Source of the DNA: Kutzneria sp. 744
Lineage (GTDB): Bacteria; Actinomycetota; Actinomycetes; Mycobacteriales; Pseudonocardiaceae
Direction: 5' to 3'
Length of the DNA: 51,134 bases
NCBI RefSeq assembly: GCF_000568255.1
Contig: NZ_KK037166.1
Location: forward strand, 11,013,761 to 11,064,894
Every line of letters starts with the position of its first letter. The stretch's first letter is position 1. This document shows positions 42,683 through 51,134 of the stretch, one piece after another. The position numbers and the translations under genes are program-made. A model generated the notes under the pieces. The model worked only from the letters and a program-made list of their open reading frames with translations, made no database searches and had not been told where the DNA came from.

Positions 42683-43613
42683 TGAGGTAGCCGCCCATGG
42701 TCGTGAAGTAGTCGGTGGCGGCGTGCTCGGCGCCGTCGGCCGTACGCACGCGCTCGACCACCAGGCCCGGGAAGGTGCCACGCCGGGCGTCCGGGCCGGC
42801 GACGATGACCACGCCGTCGCCTTCGCGGTAGAAGATGCGGCCAGGGGTGCCGCCGTAGTGGCCGGTCGACACGGACGCCTTGACGATGCGCAGCTCCTGG
42901 CTGCGGTGATACGTGAAGGCGTTGGGGTAAGGGTCGGACTGGGCCCGTACCATGCGCTCGATGTACTCGGGCGTCCAGTTCCAGTCGATCAGGCTGTCCC
43001 GCTTGGCCCGCTTGTGGAAGAAGCTGGCCTTGGACCGGTCCTGCGGCTGAGGCCTGAAGCCCTGCTCGATCAGCTTGATCGCCTCGGCGGTGATCGGCGC
43101 GATCAGGTCGACGGTGCGGTGGAACAGGTCGGTGGCGGTGTCCTTCGGACCCACCTCGACCGACTGCTGGAGCACGATGCCACCGGCGTCGAGCTCGCCG
43201 TCCATCATGTGCGCGGTGACGCCGACCTCGGGCTCGTCGTTGAGCAGAGCCCAGATGATGGGGGAGAAGCCCGCGTAGGCCGGCAGCAGCGAGTCGTGGA
43301 TGTTGAGCGTGCCGTGCCGGGGCAGGGTGAACACCTCCGGCGGCAGCCAGGTCCGCCAGTTGTTGGCCACGATCAGGTCCAGGGCGGCGGCGCGCAGCTC
43401 GGCCAGCAGCTCGGCGTCGTCGGGGCGTTCCCGCAGCAGTACCCGGATGCCGTGCTCCGCCGCCAGGTCGGCCACAGAGTCGGCCCAGATCCGCTCGTAC
43501 GCGTGGTCGCTGACCGGGTGGGTGACCACCAGGGCGACCTCGTGGCCGGCGTCGATCAGGGCGCGCAGGGTGCGGTGACCCCAGGTCTGGTAGCCGAACA
43601 TCGCGACGCGCAT
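42672..43613 (-). CDS. Methionyl-tRNA formyltransferase-like hydroxyornithine formyltransferase
   Basis: 313 residues. The formyltransferase catalytic site is present: N-I-H and D in TLNIHDSLLPAYAG, the SPIIWALLNDE stretch and TAHMMDGELDAGGIVLQQ, plus a C-terminal Fmt-like domain. The start MRVAMFGYQTWGHRTLRALI resembles formyltransferases of hydroxamate siderophore clusters (CchA type, N5-hydroxyornithine formylation) rather than housekeeping Fmt. A very strong iron box precedes it, so expression is probably iron-repressed. No siderophore synthetase is in the window. Confidence 0.85.
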   Translation of the reverse strand: MRVAMFGYQTWGHRTLRALIDAGHEVALVVTHPVSDHAYERIWADSVADLAAEHGIRVLLRERPDDAELLAELRAAALDLIVANNWRTWLPPEVFTLPRHGTLNIHDSLLPAYAGFSPIIWALLNDEPEVGVTAHMMDGELDAGGIVLQQSVEVGPKDTATDLFHRTVDLIAPITAEAIKLIEQGFRPQPQDRSKASFFHKRAKRDSLIDWNWTPEYIERMVRAQSDPYPNAFTYHRSQELRIVKASVSTGHYGGTPGRIFYREGDGVVIVAGPDARRGTFPGLVVERVRTADGAEHAATDYFTTMGGYLTNS

Positions 43614-43638
43614 GTGCAGGTGCCTTCCGTGATCGAGT

Positions 43639-43673
43639 AGGTCAGCCTAGCCTAACTTAGGCTAGGCTGACCT
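43639..43673. promoter_or_regulatory. Iron box (DtxR/IdeR-type operator), 35-bp perfect palindrome
   Basis: Half-site GTCAGCCTAGCCTAA, a central C (43656), then its exact complement; pairing extends two bases further on each side. It contains TTAGGCTAGGCT, matching the actinobacterial DtxR/IdeR/DmdR iron box (TTAGGTTAGGCTAACCTAA), apparently two overlapping sites. It lies 26 bp before the formyltransferase start and 12 bp after the stop of the next gene. Confidence 0.85.
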
Positions 43674-43684
43674 CTGTCACTCGG

Positions 43685-44500
43685 CTAGGCCTTCGACGCC
43701 GTGTAGTTCTTGAACAGCAGGTAGGTGTCGACGATGTCGGACTTGGCGCTCTGCACCGACCGGTAGATGCCCCACTTGGGCCGCACGTAGTCGCCCTCGT
43801 CGGGAATGTTCACATTGGACAGTTGACCCTGCGCGGCGATCGGTGCGCTCGTGCCGGCGCCGCTGCGGATGATCGCCGCGGCCTTGCCCTTGGAACCGGG
43901 CGTCAGCGTCAGCGTGATGTTGATCCACTTGTCCCGCAGCGGCGCCAGGTTCGTCTTGGCGATCGCCGGCGAGCCCGAGTTGGCGTACGCGCGGGCCTGG
44001 ATGATCTCCGTGCTGCCGTCGCGGCTGAGGTCGATCGTCACCCACGGGCCGCCGTTGGTCGACGGAGTCTTGGTCTGGAAGATGTGGGTGAACTTGCTGG
44101 TGCCATGCAGGGATGACGGCATGTACATGTCGTAGTTGATGGTCCAGGTCTCGCCGTTGTGCATCTTGAGCGCCGTGCCGTTCTGCACCATGCCCTTCGA
44201 CTCGGTGCGCTGGCGGTCGCCGCCGCCGGTGGTGTCCCGGTCGTCGGCCCAGATGTTGAAGCGGTAGTGGTCGTCCTCGACGACGACGTACTTGCGGCCC
44301 GGGTGCTTGTTGCCCCGGTCGGCCTCGATGCCCTCGAACGCCTTGAGTCCGTCGGTGGCGGGATTGGGATGCCAGAGCGTGGTCGCCGCGGGCGCGGCGA
44401 GGGCGGTCAGCGGTCGCAGCGCGAGAGGCGCGGCGAGCGCGGTCACGGCCAGCGTGCGCAGCACGGTCCGACGGGACGGTTGCGGCAGGGATTCCGACAT
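43685..44500 (-). CDS. Tat-exported protein, possible polysaccharide-lyase fold
   Basis: 271 residues. Twin-arginine signal SRRTVLRTLAVTALAAPLA with cleavage near ALA-AP. The mature part (WHPNPATDGLKAFEGIEADR, NYDMYMPSSLHGTSKFTHIFQTK, WVTIDLSRDGSTEIIQARAY, WGIYRSVQS) has the pattern of a concanavalin-like jelly roll as in heparin lyase I and related polysaccharide lyases: a repeated W/Y strand set with K and R on the concave face. A polysaccharide lyase or binding role is inferred from style only. The ATG at 44500 is chosen because the Tat motif follows directly. Confidence 0.7.
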   Translation of the reverse strand: MSESLPQPSRRTVLRTLAVTALAAPLALRPLTALAAPAATTLWHPNPATDGLKAFEGIEADRGNKHPGRKYVVVEDDHYRFNIWADDRDTTGGGDRQRTESKGMVQNGTALKMHNGETWTINYDMYMPSSLHGTSKFTHIFQTKTPSTNGGPWVTIDLSRDGSTEIIQARAYANSGSPAIAKTNLAPLRDKWINITLTLTPGSKGKAAAIIRSGAGTSAPIAAQGQLSNVNIPDEGDYVRPKWGIYRSVQSAKSDIVDTYLLFKNYTASKA

Positions 44501-44705
44501 TGTTTCCGTGTGTCCTTCCTGGCGGCGAACGACAGGGGTACACATCGGGCGGCGGGAGAACGGCCCTGCGGTGGGCCAGAACATCCGATGGCTTACGTCA
44601 GCGACCATAGGACTCCCGGAACCAGGCTGTCAATGGAAAGCTTTTCATCCGAGCACTGCTAACTCTGTGGGCAGCGGAAAGTCCCCGGGGGATACCGTGC
44701 CGCGC

Positions 44706-45539
44706 ATGCAGTTGGGGATCGCGGTGTTCGCGGGGGTCGAGGGTCAGGCGCCGGCCGAGCTCGGCCGTGCGGTCGAGGAACGCGGCTTCGAGTCGCTCTT
44801 CTACGCCGAGCACACGCACATCCCGGTGGCCAGCCGGCGCGACGACGATCGCCCGCCCCGTGACTACGCCTCCAGTTACGACCCTTTCCTCGCGCTCGCC
44901 GCCGCGGCGGCCGTGACGACGACGCTGCGGCTGGGCACGGCGGTGTGCCTGGTGCCGCAGCGGGATCCCATCATCACGGCCAAGGAGGTCGCCAGCCTGG
45001 ACCGCATGTCCGGCGGCCGCTTCGAGTTCGGCGTCGGCGCCGGCTGGAACCGTGCAGAACTCGCGAATCACGGCACGGACCCGCGGCGGCGCATGGCCGT
45101 GCTGGCCGATCGCGTCCAGGCGATGCGGGCGATCTGGACGTCCGAGGAGGCCGAGCACCACGGTCCGCACGCCGACTTCGAGCCGCTCTGGTCCTGGTCG
45201 AAGCCGGTCCAGCGCCCCCATCCGCCGGTCCTGGTCGGCGGGAACGGTCCCGGTGTCGAGGACCGCGTGCTGGCCTTCGGCGACGGCTGGCTGCCGCAGT
45301 GCGGACACCTCGCGTCCGTGCGGGAGCTGACCGACCGGATCGCGAGCCTTCGTCACCGTGCCGGAAAGCGTGTTCCGGTCACGCTGTTCGGCGCGATCCC
45401 GTCGATGCTGGGCGCCTTCGCCGAGGCCGGCGTCGACCGCTGCCTGTTCACGCTCCAGTCCGGCCCGGGTGACCTCGACGAACTCGACCGGTGGGCGGAG
45501 TTGATCGGCCCGCGGTCGGCCGGCCGGTCATTCGACTGA
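44706..45539 (+). CDS. LLM-class F420-dependent oxidoreductase
   Basis: 277 residues from the ATG at 44706 (a GTG 9 bp upstream is possible). Luciferase-like TIM barrel: LFYAEHTHIP, LGTAVCLVPQRDPIITAKEVASLD, then GGRFEFGVGAGWN, and RPHPPVLVGGNGPG near the C-terminus. Actinobacterial members use F420 to oxidise or reduce small molecules. The partner and substrate are unknown. Confidence 0.9.
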   Translation: MQLGIAVFAGVEGQAPAELGRAVEERGFESLFYAEHTHIPVASRRDDDRPPRDYASSYDPFLALAAAAAVTTTLRLGTAVCLVPQRDPIITAKEVASLDRMSGGRFEFGVGAGWNRAELANHGTDPRRRMAVLADRVQAMRAIWTSEEAEHHGPHADFEPLWSWSKPVQRPHPPVLVGGNGPGVEDRVLAFGDGWLPQCGHLASVRELTDRIASLRHRAGKRVPVTLFGAIPSMLGAFAEAGVDRCLFTLQSGPGDLDELDRWAELIGPRSAGRSFD

Positions 45540-45627
45540 AGCCCCCAGCGGGCACGCACGTGACGACCGAGCCGGCGACATCGCCGAGCTCATCGCGTTC
45601 CCGGACCTGTTTCTCCAAGCACTGCGT

Positions 45628-45760
45628 CATGCCTTTTCGGGCCACCGCGGCTGGGTCAGTTCCCTGAGCCGCTGGATTTCCGCGGCGGTCTCCTTCGTGT
45701 CGGCCGGCCGACCGTCCACAATGGTCAGAACCCGCGGGTCCGTCTCGTCGGTCCGGACTG
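45628..45760 (-). other. Possible gene remnant
   Basis: An open frame without a credible start ends in a stop at 45628-45630 and reads VLTIVDGRPADTKETAAEIQ, then LRELTQPRWPEKA; third-position G/C is high. It may be the 3' end of a decayed gene or a very short protein from the GTG encoding the V of VDGRP. No homology recognised. Confidence 0.3.
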
Positions 45761-45816
45761 GGGGAGAGAGACCGGACCGGCCGTGGCTGCGGTGATCCTG
45801 GGGCGGCGTGGGAAGG

Positions 45817-48269
45817 CTACTGCTCGGTCATGGCGGCGGCGAGGGACTGCCGGGCGGCGCGGCGGGCGGGGACTAGGGCGGCGAGGGGAGCGGCTAGGAC
45901 GGCGGCGGCCAGGAGGATGGCTAGGCGGGACCAAGGGAGGGAGAACAGGACGGGTTCGGCGTCGGTGGAGGCGACGCGGGCGAGGAGCCAGGCGGAGACG
46001 ATGCCGACGGAGAGGCCGCAGACGGCGCCGAGCAGGGCGACGAAGACGGACTCGGTCATGACGGTGGCACGGAGGCCGCCACGGGTGAGACCGAGGGCGC
46101 GGAGGAGGGCGGATTCGCGGGTGCGTTCCAAGACGGAAAGGGACAGGGTGTTGGCGATGCCGGCGAAAGCGATGAGCACGGCAAGGGCGGTGAGAGCCCA
46201 CAAGAGGTTGAGGGTGCCCTGCAAAGGCTTGGTGAGCTGGGCCTTGATGTCGGAGTGGCTGTTGACCTCGAACAGGGGGTCGGCGGCAAGAGCCTGCTCC
46301 AGCCGAGAAGAGTCCACAGTGGACTGAGTCTTCACCAGAAGGCTCTCGTCGTAGGTGGTGCCGCCCCCGGGGGTGATGGCGGGCTGCTGGGCGAAGTCGA
46401 CGAGCGCGAGCTCCAGGTCGGCGCCGGGGGCGCGCTGGCTGTCGTAGACGGCGACGACGCGGAGGGGAACCTTGGCCTGAACTGTGTCGCCGACCTTGAG
46501 ACCGGTCTCCGTGGCAAGCTGCTTGCTGATGGCCAGCTCGCCGGGGCCGAGACGGTCGAGCGAGCCGGAGAGGACGACGGGACGCAGCACGAGGCCGAGG
46601 GCGTCGCCCTGGATGGCGGTCATGCCGAAGCCGCCGTACGAACCGAGCTCGCCGGTGAACGACGCCCGCCGCGCGGTCACCTCGACGCCGGGGATGTGCC
46701 CGAGCGTGGCGGCGAGATTGTCGGGCAGGCGCTTGCCGATGGCGTTGGTGATGGTGAAGTCGGCCAACACCTGCTGGTCGACGCCACGGCTCTGACCGGC
46801 CTCGAGACCGGCGGTCACGGTGGTCACGAGCGACACCACGGCCAGCCCGATGGTCAGCGCTGCGGCGGTGGCGGCGGTGCGCTTGGGGTTGCGGTCGGCG
46901 TTCAGGGCGGCGAGCTTCGCGGGCTGTCCCAAGGCAGGCGCGAAGACGGCGCTCAACACCCGCACCACGGGACCCACCAGCAGCGGACCGACGGCCAGGG
47001 CGGCCACGAGCAACGCCACCATCGCCACGACGACCAACGCCGCCCCGGTGTCCTGGTCGACGCCGAGCGACACGGCACCGGCCCCGACACCTACCACCAG
47101 CGCCAGCACGGCGCCGACGGTGCGCAGCTTGCCGGCGCGGGCGGCTTTGCCTTCGAGCGGCGTCCGCAGGGCCTCCACGGGCGCGACGCGGGTGGCCGCG
47201 CGGGCCGGCAGGGCGGCGGCGAGCGCGGTCACCAGCACACCGATGGCCAGCGACTCGACGGCAGTGCGCGCACTGAGCGGCACATGTACGCCGGCGGGGT
47301 TGCCGAGCTGCAACAGGGCGGCGATGCCCAGCCCGCCGAACAGGCCAACCACCGACGCCACCGCGCCCACGACCACGGCCTCGATCAGCACGCTGGCGAA
47401 CACCTGCGCCCGACCGGCGCCGACACAGCGCAGCAGGGCCAGCTCACGCGCCCGCTGCGTGACGAGGATGGTGAACGAGTTGACGATCACCAGCGCCGCC
47501 ACCACCATCGCCAACACCGCGAAGGCCGTGAAGAACTTGGTCAGGCTGGCCGAGTCCGGGGCGGCGTTGCCGAGCAGCTTCGCCGCCGCCTGCTCGCCCG
47601 TGACGACATCGAAGCCGGGCACGGCCCGCGCGACACGGTCCACGAGCTCCGTGTCGCTGACCCCGGGCGCGGCGCGCACGGCGATCTCGTGGTGGCCGCC
47701 GCCGACGGTCAACGGACGCGCGCCCTCCACAGTGAGCACCATCTGCGGCGCGCCGATGCCGGCGTCGGTCGGGCGACTGAACGTGCCGACCACCGTGTAC
47801 TGGTGCTGCTGGGCGTTCGGGTCGAACACCGTCACGTGCTGCCCCGGCGAATACCCGGTCTCCGTGGCGGTCGCGAAAAAAAAAAACCTCGGCCGGAAGT
47901 CGTTTGTTTGTTTGAGGTCGAACGGCCGCCTCCGCTCGTCGGCCGGCAGCACAATCGCGCCGGCGTCCTTGGTGGGCCGTCGACGAGCATGGGCGCGCCG
48001 ACGGTGGTTCGTCCCTCCGCCGCGGCGACGCCCGGCACCTGGCGCAGCTTGTTCAGGGCGGCGTCGTCCAGATCGCCGCCACGCTTCACCGTGACATCGA
48101 CGTCCACCCCACGCAGCTGATACGCGACGGCGGCGCGCACCCCCGCGTGCAGGGAGTCGGCCAGGATCAACGAGCCGGACAGGAACGCCACGCCGAGCGC
48201 GATGGCGACCGCCGACAGCAGCAGCCGCTTGGGCCGGGCCTTGAGCCCGGCGATGACCGTACGCAGCAT
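45817..48269 (-). pseudogene. FtsX/MacB-type ABC transporter permease with damaged N-terminal third
   Basis: A large permease of about 815 codons with two FtsX domains, as in MacB-like and LolC-like exporters: first domain in VLAMVVAALVIVNSFTILVTQ, LLRCVGAGRAQVFASVLIEA; second in the C-terminal third, LLRALGLTRGGLRATVMTES. The start is ATG 48269, one base overlapping the ATPase stop (TGATG). At about 47983-47985 one base is missing (a C run on the coding strand), so the N-terminal part is in another frame. At 47876-47914 an A11 run and (TTTG)3 replace part of the periplasmic domain. Correcting one base gives a continuous frame. Probably a real transporter gene with sequence damage. Confidence 0.82.
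47876..47914. repeat. Low-complexity patch: 11-A run and (TTTG)x3
   Basis: Eleven consecutive A (47876-47886) and TTTGTTTGTTTG (47903-47914) flank CCTCGGCCGGAAGTCG in otherwise ~70% G+C coding DNA. Such sequence is foreign to this genome style and interrupts the FtsX gene. Confidence 0.88.
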
Positions 48270-49000
48270 CACGCCCCCAGATTCGCCAGCGCGGACACCA
48301 CGGTGTCGGTGGTCGGCCGCTGGAGGTGCGCGGCGATGCGCCCGTCGGCCAGCAGCACGCCGTGGTCGGTGTAGGAGGCGGCGACCGGATCATGCGTCAC
48401 CATGACGACGGTCTGCCCCATCTCGTGCACGGACGCGCGCAGGAAACCCAGCACCTCCGCGCCGGAACGAGAGTCGAGGTTGCCCGTGGGCTCGTCGGCG
48501 AACACCACGTCCGGCCGGCCCGCCAACGCCCGCGCGCAGGCCACGCGCTGCTGCTGGCCGCCGGAGAGCTCGCCCGGCTTGTGCCCGAGCCTCGCCCGCA
48601 GGCCCAACACGTCGATCACGGTGTCGAACCACCGCCGGTCCACCGGACGGCCCGACAGCCGCGATCCCAGCAGGATGTTGTCCTCGGCGGTCAGCGTGGG
48701 CAGCAGATTGAAGGACTGGAACACGAAGCCGACATGGTCCCGACGCAGCCGGGTCAGCGCGGCGTCGGACAGGCCGGTCACCTCGTGCTGCCCGATCCGG
48801 ACCCGCCCCGAGTCCACCGTGTCCAGCCCGGCCAGGCAGTGCATCAGCGTCGACTTGCCGGAGCCGGACGGCCCCATGATCGCGGTGAACCGGCGGGCCG
48901 GGAAGTTCACGGACACGTGGTCGAGCGCCCGCACCGCCGTGTCCCCGAGGCCGTACACCTTCACCACGTCGACCACTTCGGCCGCTGTCGGACTGTCCAC
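48269..49000 (-). CDS. ABC transporter ATP-binding protein (MacB/LolD type)
   Basis: 243 residues from the GTG at 49000, 6 bp after GGGAG. Walker A GPSGSGKST, Q-loop VFQSFNLLPTLTAEDN, signature LSGGQQQRVACARAL, Walker B VVFADEPTGNLDSRSG, H-loop VMVTHD. It drives the FtsX-type permease encoded next. The pair probably exports or extracts a hydrophobic or peptide-like substrate and answers to the divergent two-component system. Confidence 0.93.
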   Translation of the reverse strand: MDSPTAAEVVDVVKVYGLGDTAVRALDHVSVNFPARRFTAIMGPSGSGKSTLMHCLAGLDTVDSGRVRIGQHEVTGLSDAALTRLRRDHVGFVFQSFNLLPTLTAEDNILLGSRLSGRPVDRRWFDTVIDVLGLRARLGHKPGELSGGQQQRVACARALAGRPDVVFADEPTGNLDSRSGAEVLGFLRASVHEMGQTVVMVTHDPVAASYTDHGVLLADGRIAAHLQRPTTDTVVSALANLGA

Positions 49001-49053
49001 TGTGCTCTCCCGCGTTCGCTCCACGACTGACCCGGCGATGATGGCGGGCCGCA

Positions 49054-49092
49054 CCTGAACGCCTCCTGAAGCGACCTGAAGTTCCCTTCAGG
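49054..49092. promoter_or_regulatory. Phased CCTGAA repeats in the divergent promoter region
   Basis: CCTGAA at 49054, 49065 and 49075 (10-11 bp spacing, one helical turn) followed by inverted TTCAGG at 49087-49092. This is the pattern bound by OmpR/PhoB-type response regulators, and one is encoded 32 bp downstream. Confidence 0.68.
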
Positions 49093-49123
49093 ATCTGTCG
49101 GCGGGATCTGGGAGGATCGAGGC

Positions 49124-49798
49124 ATGCGAGTGCTCGTCGTCGAGGATGAGAAGCGGTTGGCCGAGTCGCTCCAGTGGGGACTGGAGTCGGAGGGCTACGC
49201 CGTCGACCTCGCGTACGACGGGATCGAGGGCCTGCATCGCGCGCAGGAGCACCCCTATCAGGTGATCGTGCTGGACATCATGCTGCCCGGGCTGAACGGG
49301 TACAAGGTGTGCGAGCGGCTGCGGGCGCTCGGCAACACGACCCCGATCCTCATGCTCACGGCCAAGAACGGCGAGTACGACGAGGCCGAGGCGCTGGACA
49401 CCGGCGCCGACGACTTCCTCAGCAAGCCCTTCTCCTACGTCGTTCTGACGGCCCGGCTGCGCGCCCTGACCCGTCGCGGGCGGGTGGCCGCCGTGACCAT
49501 GCTGGAGTTCGGCGACCTCGTGCTGGATCCGGCCAAGCACAAGGTTCGCCGGGCCGGGCAGGCGGTGACGTTGACGTCCAAGGAGTTCGCGGTGCTGGAA
49601 TGCCTGATGCGGCACAACGGCGCGGTGGTGACCAAGCAGGACATCCTCGACGAGGTGTGGGACATGGCCTACCAGGGCGACCCGAACATCGTGGAGGTGT
49701 ACGTGAGCGCGTTGCGCCGCAAGCTGGACACCCCGTTCGGGCGGCACACCATCGCCACTGTGCGCGGCACGGGCTACCGGTTGGCCGACGATGACTAG
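49124..49798 (+). CDS. OmpR/PhoB-family response regulator
   Basis: 224 residues. Receiver domain with acidic pocket VVEDEKRLAES, phosphorylated Asp in VLDIMLPGLNGY, LMLTAKNGEYDEAEAL and Lys in SKPFSYV; then an OmpR-type winged helix (TLTSKEFAVLECLMRHNGAV, ALRRKLDTPFG, TVRGTGYRLA). It overlaps the histidine kinase start by 8 bp. Divergent from the ABC transporter, whose promoter holds the CCTGAA repeats, so it probably controls the transporter and itself. Confidence 0.94.
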   Translation: MRVLVVEDEKRLAESLQWGLESEGYAVDLAYDGIEGLHRAQEHPYQVIVLDIMLPGLNGYKVCERLRALGNTTPILMLTAKNGEYDEAEALDTGADDFLSKPFSYVVLTARLRALTRRGRVAAVTMLEFGDLVLDPAKHKVRRAGQAVTLTSKEFAVLECLMRHNGAVVTKQDILDEVWDMAYQGDPNIVEVYVSALRRKLDTPFGRHTIATVRGTGYRLADDD

Positions 49799-51134
49799 AT
49801 GGTGGCCGGCCTCGATCCGGACCGGCATGGTGATGGCGACCTTCCTGGTCTGCGGCAGCCTGTTCACGCTGGGCTGGATCGGTATCCGAGCGTTCGTCGA
49901 CACCCGGCTGTCCATTCAGGCCGAGGGGCTGGCCGGCAGCAAGCTGACCCGGCTGGTCGACGCCGTCACCAGCGACCGGGACCCGCAGCTGAGTGGCGAC
50001 GAGATGTACGTCCTGCTGGACCGGTCCGGCCGGGTCGTCAAGGTCAGCGACGAGATCACCCGGCTGAGTCCACAGTGGACTCCGCCGGGCCCGGCGCCGG
50101 CCGGCGCGCCGGCCGACTGGAACACCGAGGTGGATGTGACGCTACGGTCGGTGGAGCATCCGCAGTGGCGGGAGTTCCGCACCTACACCGCGTTGGGGCG
50201 GGTCGCCGGCCCGTACACCGCGTATCTGTTCGTGCTGCCCTGGGGACACGCAGGGGCACGCTGAAGCTGTTCGACGACACCATGGCCTTCTTCGTGCCGC
50301 TGGCGACGGTGATCGCCGCATTGGCGGCGTGGTTCGCGCTGAGACGGGCGCTGCGGTCGGTGGAGGCGATCCGCGAGGAGCTGTCAGTGGTCAGCGGCAG
50401 CCGGCTGGACCGCCGGGTGCCGGTGCCGCGGTCCCGCGACGAGATCGCCAAGCTGGCCTCGACCACCAACGAGACGCTGGACCGGTTGGAGCGGTCCCAT
50501 GAGCAGCAGGAGCGGTTCGTCGCCGACGCCAGCCACGAATTGCGCAGCCCGCTGGCCAGCCTGCGCACCGGGCTGGAGGTGGCGCTGGCCCACCCCGGCC
50601 GGGCCGACTGGCAGTCGGTGGCCCGACGGTCGCTGCTGGACGTGGACCGGCTCCAGCGGATCACCAGCGACCTGCTCCAGCTGACCGGGGACAGGCCGCT
50701 GTCGACGGAGCTGGTGGACCTCTCCGACGTGGTGGCGGAGGAGGCCGCCGTGCACTCCTCGCTGGGCGTCGGGCCGAGGGTGCTGGCCAGTGTGGAGATT
50801 CCGGCGATGGTGCGCGGCGAGCTCGGGCAGTTGGAGCGGCTGCTGCGCAATCTGATCGACAACGCCGTCCGGCACGCCGACTCGATCGTCCGGGTGCGGA
50901 TGGACGCCCGCGACCCGGACGTGGTCAAGGTCGAGGTGCTCGACGACGGCCCCGGCATCCCCGTGCACGAGCGTGAACGCGTGTTCGACCGGTTCGTGCG
51001 GCTGGACGACGCACGGGCCCGCGACGGGGGCGGCTCCGGCCTGGGACTGGCCCTGGCCCGGGACATAGCGGTTCGGCACGGCGGCACGCTCACCATCGAG
51101 GACAGCGCCGCCGGCGCCCGGTTCGTGCTGCGCT
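49791..51134 (+). pseudogene. Sensor histidine kinase, frameshifted and truncated by the window end
   Basis: Starts ATG 49791 with a transmembrane segment (MVMATFLVCGSLFTLGWIGI) and an extracytoplasmic sensor. At 50242-50245 and 50253-50256 two G runs of four would be three in an intact gene; with both corrected the frame runs WDTQGTLKLFDDTMAFFVPL into a second membrane helix, HAMP domain, HisKA box DASHELRSPLA, N-box RNLIDNAVRHA, DDGPGIP and GGGSGLGLALAR. As written, a stop follows at 50262-50264. Two run-length errors are the simplest explanation, so the kinase is probably intact in the organism. The end of the ATPase domain lies beyond the window. Confidence 0.85.

Noticed and set aside
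47876-47914. Phase-variable simple repeat controlling the transporter
   Set aside because: Considered because of A11 and TTTG repeats, but phase variation by such tracts is not typical of actinomycetes, and the loss of expected coding sequence plus other run-length errors make damage more likely.
46255-48120. 621-codon plus-strand frame opposite the FtsX permease
   Set aside because: Gly/Gln/His/Arg-rich with no motif; antisense shadow of the transporter.
1-51134. CRISPR array, tRNA/rRNA genes, integrase or attachment sites
   Set aside because: Nothing with regularly spaced direct repeats, tRNA-like cloverleaf sequence, or integrase/transposase motifs was found on either strand by eye.

Overview
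The window is very GC-rich DNA with densely packed genes, frequent GTG starts, many one-component regulators (TetR, AraC, LysR, LacI, ArsR, MmyB-type HTH), a DUF574 methyltransferase, an F420-type oxidoreductase and Tat and lipoprotein signals. This fits a chromosomal accessory region of a filamentous actinomycete. My best guess is a Pseudonocardiales member (Kutzneria/Amycolatopsis-like), but that is inference from gene content, not a marker gene. I see no rRNA, tRNA, CRISPR array, insertion sequence or replication origin.

Layout. 1-5.5 kb: end of an endonuclease/exonuclease/phosphatase gene, an MmyB-type regulator divergent from an SDR, an alpha/beta hydrolase, then a scrambled sugar locus (LacI regulator with an internal duplication, fused fragments of GH31 and GH39-like glycosidases). 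5.6-12.4 kb: MmyB regulator/MDR oxidoreductase, methyltransferase, Kup potassium transporter, ArsR/CDF metal efflux pair, alpha/beta hydrolase. 12.4-23.3 kb: crotonase, a degenerate trypsin-tachylectin protein, a UPF0104 membrane protein, an HSL-type esterase and its TetR, a TIGR03086 protein, an AraC gene broken by a duplication, and a TetR/acyl-CoA dehydrogenase/ADP-forming acyl-CoA synthetase module with matching operators.

23.3-28.4 kb: a minus-strand run headed by a cyclodipeptide synthase (CDPS), followed by a cytochrome P450 (start overlaps the CDPS gene by 56 bp), a SAM methyltransferase, a DUF574 methyltransferase and an MmyB regulator. This is a compact diketopiperazine biosynthetic cluster and the most distinctive system here. 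The CDPS carries every catalytic residue of the NYH subfamily, and the P450 has Pro where the conserved I-helix Thr is expected.

28.7-38.4 kb: MsrA; an alpha/beta hydrolase and a TetR/TetX-like monooxygenase operon sharing a double operator; an SDR lacking the YxxxK dyad; a frameshifted GNAT; an epimerase; a small secreted crystallin-like protein; and an AtuA protein next to a CocE-type hydrolase that carries the AtuA C-terminal domain at its N-terminus. 38.4-51.1 kb: LysR, AraC with a GCCACATG motif family, DUF6069 membrane protein, YCII protein, M14 carboxypeptidase lipoprotein, a siderophore-type formyltransferase behind a 35-bp perfect iron-box palindrome, a Tat-exported protein, an LLM oxidoreductase, and an ABC transporter (MacB/FtsX type) divergent from its two-component system.

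Quality warning. Several genes are broken in ways that look like sequence or assembly error: single-base changes in G/C runs, two local duplications each with about 21 bp of filler between copies, and a homopolymer/tetranucleotide patch inside the FtsX permease. Pseudogene calls at 2954-5537, 18472-19456, 32812-33742, 45817-48269 and 49791-51134 should be read in that light.
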